From positions 29,802,574 through 29,866,573 of the forward strand of contig VZDJ01007747.1 of assembly GCA_008694505.1 (NCBI GenBank): a stretch of 64,000 nucleotides of DNA. The letters are read 5' to 3'. The position numbers and the translations under genes are program-made. Each line of letters begins with the position of its first letter. Position 1 is the first letter of the stretch. This document shows positions 60,101-64,000 of this stretch, piece after piece. Source of the stretch: Cyanoderma ruficeps (Eukaryota > Chordata > Aves > Passeriformes > Timaliidae). The notes beneath the pieces are model-generated. The model did not search any database. It had not been told where the DNA came from and saw only the letters and a program-made list of their open reading frames with translations.

Positions 60101-62459
60101 GATGATACAGCTGGTACTGTTCCTAGACTCACATAGCTCAACATCATGTGATAGGAACACTTATAGGCAGCTTGTTATAAAACACTTAAATGGCTGCTCA
60201 AATCCTAGAGCTGAAGGAGCACATTAGAGCTGCCAGAGTAAAGATTCACTGCTGGAACTTTATCAGTGGGCAGAAGAGGAAGGGGCTTATCCATGAAACT
60301 TTACCTCTGGATAAATACATACCAGGTGAAATTTGTGTTTATTCATATTTTTTTTTAATCTGAATTTTGCACTAAAAATCCCCAAATGAATAAGAGTATC
60401 CGCTCAAGTTCACAGACGTGCTCCTTCTGCTTTCCCATGATAGTAAATCTGACGCCGACTCACAGAAGGTGAAACTGCTTTTCATGGAATAAGAGACGGC
60501 TTAAAATCTTTTAACTTCTTTTTTGAGGGATTGCGGCACCATTTGTGTATACATATGTTGGAAGTTTCATTTACATTTTTAATTCATAATGCTATGTGAT
60601 TTTTTTACTACATGTTGTTGCTTTACCACAAATAAATAAATAAAGCCCTCACTTTGGTACACTGATGAGAATTAATCACTCCATTCAAGTCCCAGTCCCC
60701 TGATGATGTCAGTGACCCTTTTCTGCACCTGTTGCTATATGACCTTATTTTCTTGGCCATGGATGTCTTGAAATGTACCTCACTTTCTGGATGACAGTTT
60801 CCCAGAATTACAGTTTGCATAAAATAAGGAAACAACTTTAAACCATGAAAACTTTCCTATTTCTGACTTCATGTCTGTGTTTATGTAATAAGAACTCATT
60901 TTTAGGCATCAGTTCTGAAATACATCTCAGTTCGTGAAGATATATATTCAACAACATGGACAGAATCACTTTCCCATGTTTTGTTCCTTCTTTTTCCAAG
61001 CAACAAAGTTGGAGTTTCTGCATGGGTTTGTGCAGTGAAACACAGATCTGTGGTAGTTTGTGATTTCTGCTGGTCTGTGATTTCTGTGTTCATATTTCTC
61101 AGTGGGGGTGTCACGTTCTGCTGCTTCCTAAGAAAGTGATTAAAAGTGCAGAGTGCCATGCATCAGCCTGATGGAAGGTCCTGGTGGTTTCTTACGGTCT
61201 TGACAGTGCAAAACATGACCAAAAATAACAAACAGCATCCATAGCACCTTTAATGCCTTACTTTTTACACTGAAGCAGTTGTTTATTTTGTATTTATCAA
61301 TATTTCTGTTGACAACTATTTATAGTTGTCTCATGCAATCTTCTTTAATGCTTAATGTCTCAGTAAATATGATGATCTTTCAAGGAGTTAGAGTCCTCTC
61401 TTTTAAGTTAACATTCAGTGGTATGCTGTTTTAATTGTTTATTGCTGCTTGGTAAATCCAGTCAATCAAGCACTGTCTCTGTTCCGTCACTGTACTTTAT
61501 TCCAGTGTAAAAGTTTAAGTATACATTATTTTTAGGTTGAAAAATTGAGAATATAAGCTCTAAAGAAGCAGCCAATTGATTGACATGGTGGAACACTGTA
61601 ATAGAACAGCTTTTCCCAGGAAACACCTGCAAGTCCTAAAACCACAAAATACATAAATCAAAAAAAAATTAAAAAGGCAGTAAAGGAATTAAGTTAATTA
61701 CCACATGATTACAATAATGGAAAGATAAAAACTAATCAGACATGAAGAACAGCTTGTATAACCATTAACCAGGCTATGGTAAACCGTTCCTTAACTCTAA
61801 CTTAAAAAATCCATCATGGATTCATGGCAGACAGTTAACTAATGCCTAAACAATTCCACAGTAATTTAAAGCTGTGGTAAATGGCATCACTCAACCAAGC
61901 AGTCACTCTCAGTCCCAACAGTTATTTTTAACTGGTATGAAGTTATGCTAACTCTCTCTGCCCTTTCCCTGCCTAAACTCCATAGGCTAAGTCACTGTCC
62001 TTTTGCAGGAGCCCAGGCCAATGGCATTGATTGTTTGGGGTACTTTTCCTGGAAAAAAAAATTCCACTGAAGAGCAGTGTCAAATGAATTTGGAACAATC
62101 TGCCTTAGCTGAAGCTGCATTTAATCTCTTTATAAATATATTTATTTCCTCACCTTCAATTGTTTTTACTTTAAAAGTTGTTCAAAAACTATGTATTATT
62201 AAGACCAATCTAGCAGCTAGTAGCTATCCAACTAATTTTTTCTGCATGCTCACTGACTAATGATCAGTCAAACTAGGGGAAGGAGCCAAGTTTACACAAG
62301 AGGGGTAAAAATTGACTGAAGAGAACATGTCCCTGCTGAGTGTTGAAGAGGTAGTGGCAGGCAGGAGTGAGGTTACTTCTGGAAGGTTATGTGGCTAAAA
62401 AAAGCAAGACACTGTTTAGTATTTTTACTTCTAAACTGAGGATCAAAACAAAAAACTAA
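57130..62459. other. Intergenic, no gene recognised
   Basis: AT-rich sequence with T runs (58,681-58,690) and an AAAT run near 60,632-60,643. Open frames up to 138 codons (58,965-59,381, minus strand) have no known domain. Nothing else recognised. Confidence 0.78.
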
Positions 62460-62700
62460 GAATTATGCTGGTGACACAATGCTGGGTGACACTGTCTGTG
62501 TAGAGGAGGATCAAAATATCATGTGAATGAGATGGATAACTAAGGATTGAAGTAAAAAGAAATAGATGAAATTTAATATCACAAAGTTCAAGGTCATGCA
62601 GTCACAGCCCAACAAGAACTTCTGCCAAGGACTGTCAGCCTATATTTTGGAAACAACTGAAGAGAAGGAAAATACCTGGGGCTACTCTCTGGCTGTAGGT
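62460..62700 (+). mobile_element. CR1-type LINE reverse-transcriptase fragment, sense
   Basis: The phrase TATGCTGGTGACACAATGCT at 62,464 aligns with the catalytic FADDT box region of CR1 ORF2, here YAGDT, so the first of the two Asp is lost. GAGGAGGATCAAAATATCAT, ATAGATGAAATTTAATATCA and CAAAGTTCAAGGTCATGCA follow in the order of CR1 ORF2 (region encoding MKFN...KC.VLH). The frame is broken by stops and indels. It seems an old, internal, dead piece of a LINE. The family call is by motif and recall. Confidence 0.65.
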
Positions 62701-64000
62701 GAGTAGGAAAATGAAATTCCTTCTGTGTTTTGTTTGTTAGTAATTCCTCTTTCTGTCCCTCCTTTCCCATGTCTCACAAGGCACTCATTCTTGCCTCCAC
62801 ACCACAGATTACTGCCTTTTCTCTGGTAGTGATGCAGCAGGATCACTCAACAGGAACACTCTGTAAAGTACGTGAGGAAAAGAGGTTGGAAGCTGTCTGA
62901 GGTGAAGTAATTGCAAAATGTCAGTGCATATATGGAGGCCATGTCATGGGGGGTGGTGTGCACAGCCCTGGTAAAACATGCTCGAGAAAGATTAATGCAA
63001 AGTGGAAGAGGTGCCAGGTCAGTAAGGGGGGGAGCTCTATTCCAGAACTGTCTGTCTCTTGGGAAAAAAATCTGTTATTGTCAGACTGGAGATTGATTTG
63101 CTATGAAAAATTGTTTGATATGAAGCCTGTTATAGCAGGGGCATGAACTGTGTCTTAGGAGGCTTTCAGTCCTATGTTCCTGGGCAGTTGCTGAGCAAGC
63201 ATCTGATGTAGGCAACATGTAGAAGACTGACCTGTGACAAGCACCTAACAAGAGCATTTGTGCTTTAAAAATTTAGAACAGTTTTTGTTTTCAAATATAC
63301 ATATTACTCTGCAGACATTGTTTTATGAAGTCCAGGGAACAAGAACTGACTTTGTAAGAACCAGATGAAATGTTTAATTTATTGGTTTATAGGTGACACA
63401 GGTAATTATTGATGCAATAATTTTCTGTAATCTGTTAACTTCTACATTATTTTTTCCCTAGAACGTCAGGTGTTTAGGAAATGTGGACAGGGAGTCAATT
63501 TAAATAAACTCTCTTCTACAGCTGGAAAGAAAGAACAATAGAGCTTGAAAAAAATGAGATCTCTTGATCTGATTCTGACACCCTGCTGCCTCTCTCCCAG
63601 CCCCAGCCAGTGGCCAGTGTCAGCACTAATGAGGGGGAGAGAGCAGCACGCCTTGTTGTAGCTGCTCCTTCTTCTTGTAGCAGTGTTGATGACCTCCCCA
63701 GAGCACACCTCTGAATATGCAAGCTATTAACTCAGTGGCATTTCTGGGGATTGCAGTCCCAGACAATTTCCTCAGACACTGTGCTCCTGCAGAGGAGAAA
63801 GAAAGTGGTAGACTTGGCCACCATGGCACACGGAAACGGAGAGGGCTGGGAGGAGGGAGCGGGAGAGGAAGATGACAGTCTGGTGTTATTCCAGGAGGCG
63901 TGGGGCACTGAGGGTCAGCATGTGTAATTGTCTTGTAGCATGTCATGATTAAAGCATTTGAAAATTAGTTAAAGACCAGTTATTGAATAGAAAAGGCTGC
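62701..64000. other. Intergenic, no gene recognised
   Basis: No recognised gene. The end of the window (about 63,560-63,900) is somewhat richer in GC, which creates overlapping open frames up to 106 codons on the minus strand. None has a domain I know. Confidence 0.75.

Noticed and set aside
1..64000. CRISPR arrays, operons, tRNA or rRNA genes, prokaryotic systems
   Set aside because: No regularly spaced repeats, no cloverleaf or rRNA-like sequence was seen, and the window has spliced vertebrate gene structure.

Overview
The window is vertebrate nuclear DNA, most likely from a bird and probably a songbird. The clues are GT-AG introns, a 5'-truncated CR1 LINE in antisense, LTRs of avian endogenous-retrovirus type, and a protein that aligns almost end to end with PGC-1alpha. 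The species call is an inference from repeat types; no search was possible. Comparisons with human, chicken or consensus repeats are from memory.

Layout, 1 to about 34,037: the 3' two thirds of PPARGC1A (PGC-1alpha, transcriptional coactivator of mitochondrial biogenesis) on the + strand. Ten coding exons, corresponding to human exons 4-13, join in frame to 1,962 nt (653 codons plus stop). They cover the second and third NR boxes, the p38-site segment, the repression/HCF-binding and SR-rich region, the RNA-recognition motif and the C-terminus. Exons 1-3 and all promoters lie upstream of the window. Intron 6 is only 108 nt and keeps the alternative 3' splice site that in mammals makes the short NT-PGC-1alpha isoform (31 nt, Leu-Phe-Leu-stop). 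A 3.7-kb 3' UTR follows, with several polyadenylation signals.

Mobile DNA in the introns: a CR1 tail inside the 409-nt intron 9, a ~1.6-kb solo LTR with a 5-bp target duplication in intron 10 (reverse), and an older ~570-bp LTR with a TATA box in intron 10 (same strand as the gene).

Layout, 34,038 to 64,000: no gene recognised. It holds an ancient palindromic repeat, a compound AAT/AAG/GTT microsatellite, a duplicated TGTACA palindrome, two CR1 fragments (one antisense 3' end, one sense reverse-transcriptase piece), a CA repeat and a 51-nt A tract. This fits the gene-poor interval downstream of PPARGC1A in other vertebrates. I found no wholly new system. The most notable signals are the conserved NT-PGC-1alpha switch and several lineage changes in regulatory residues of PGC-1alpha.
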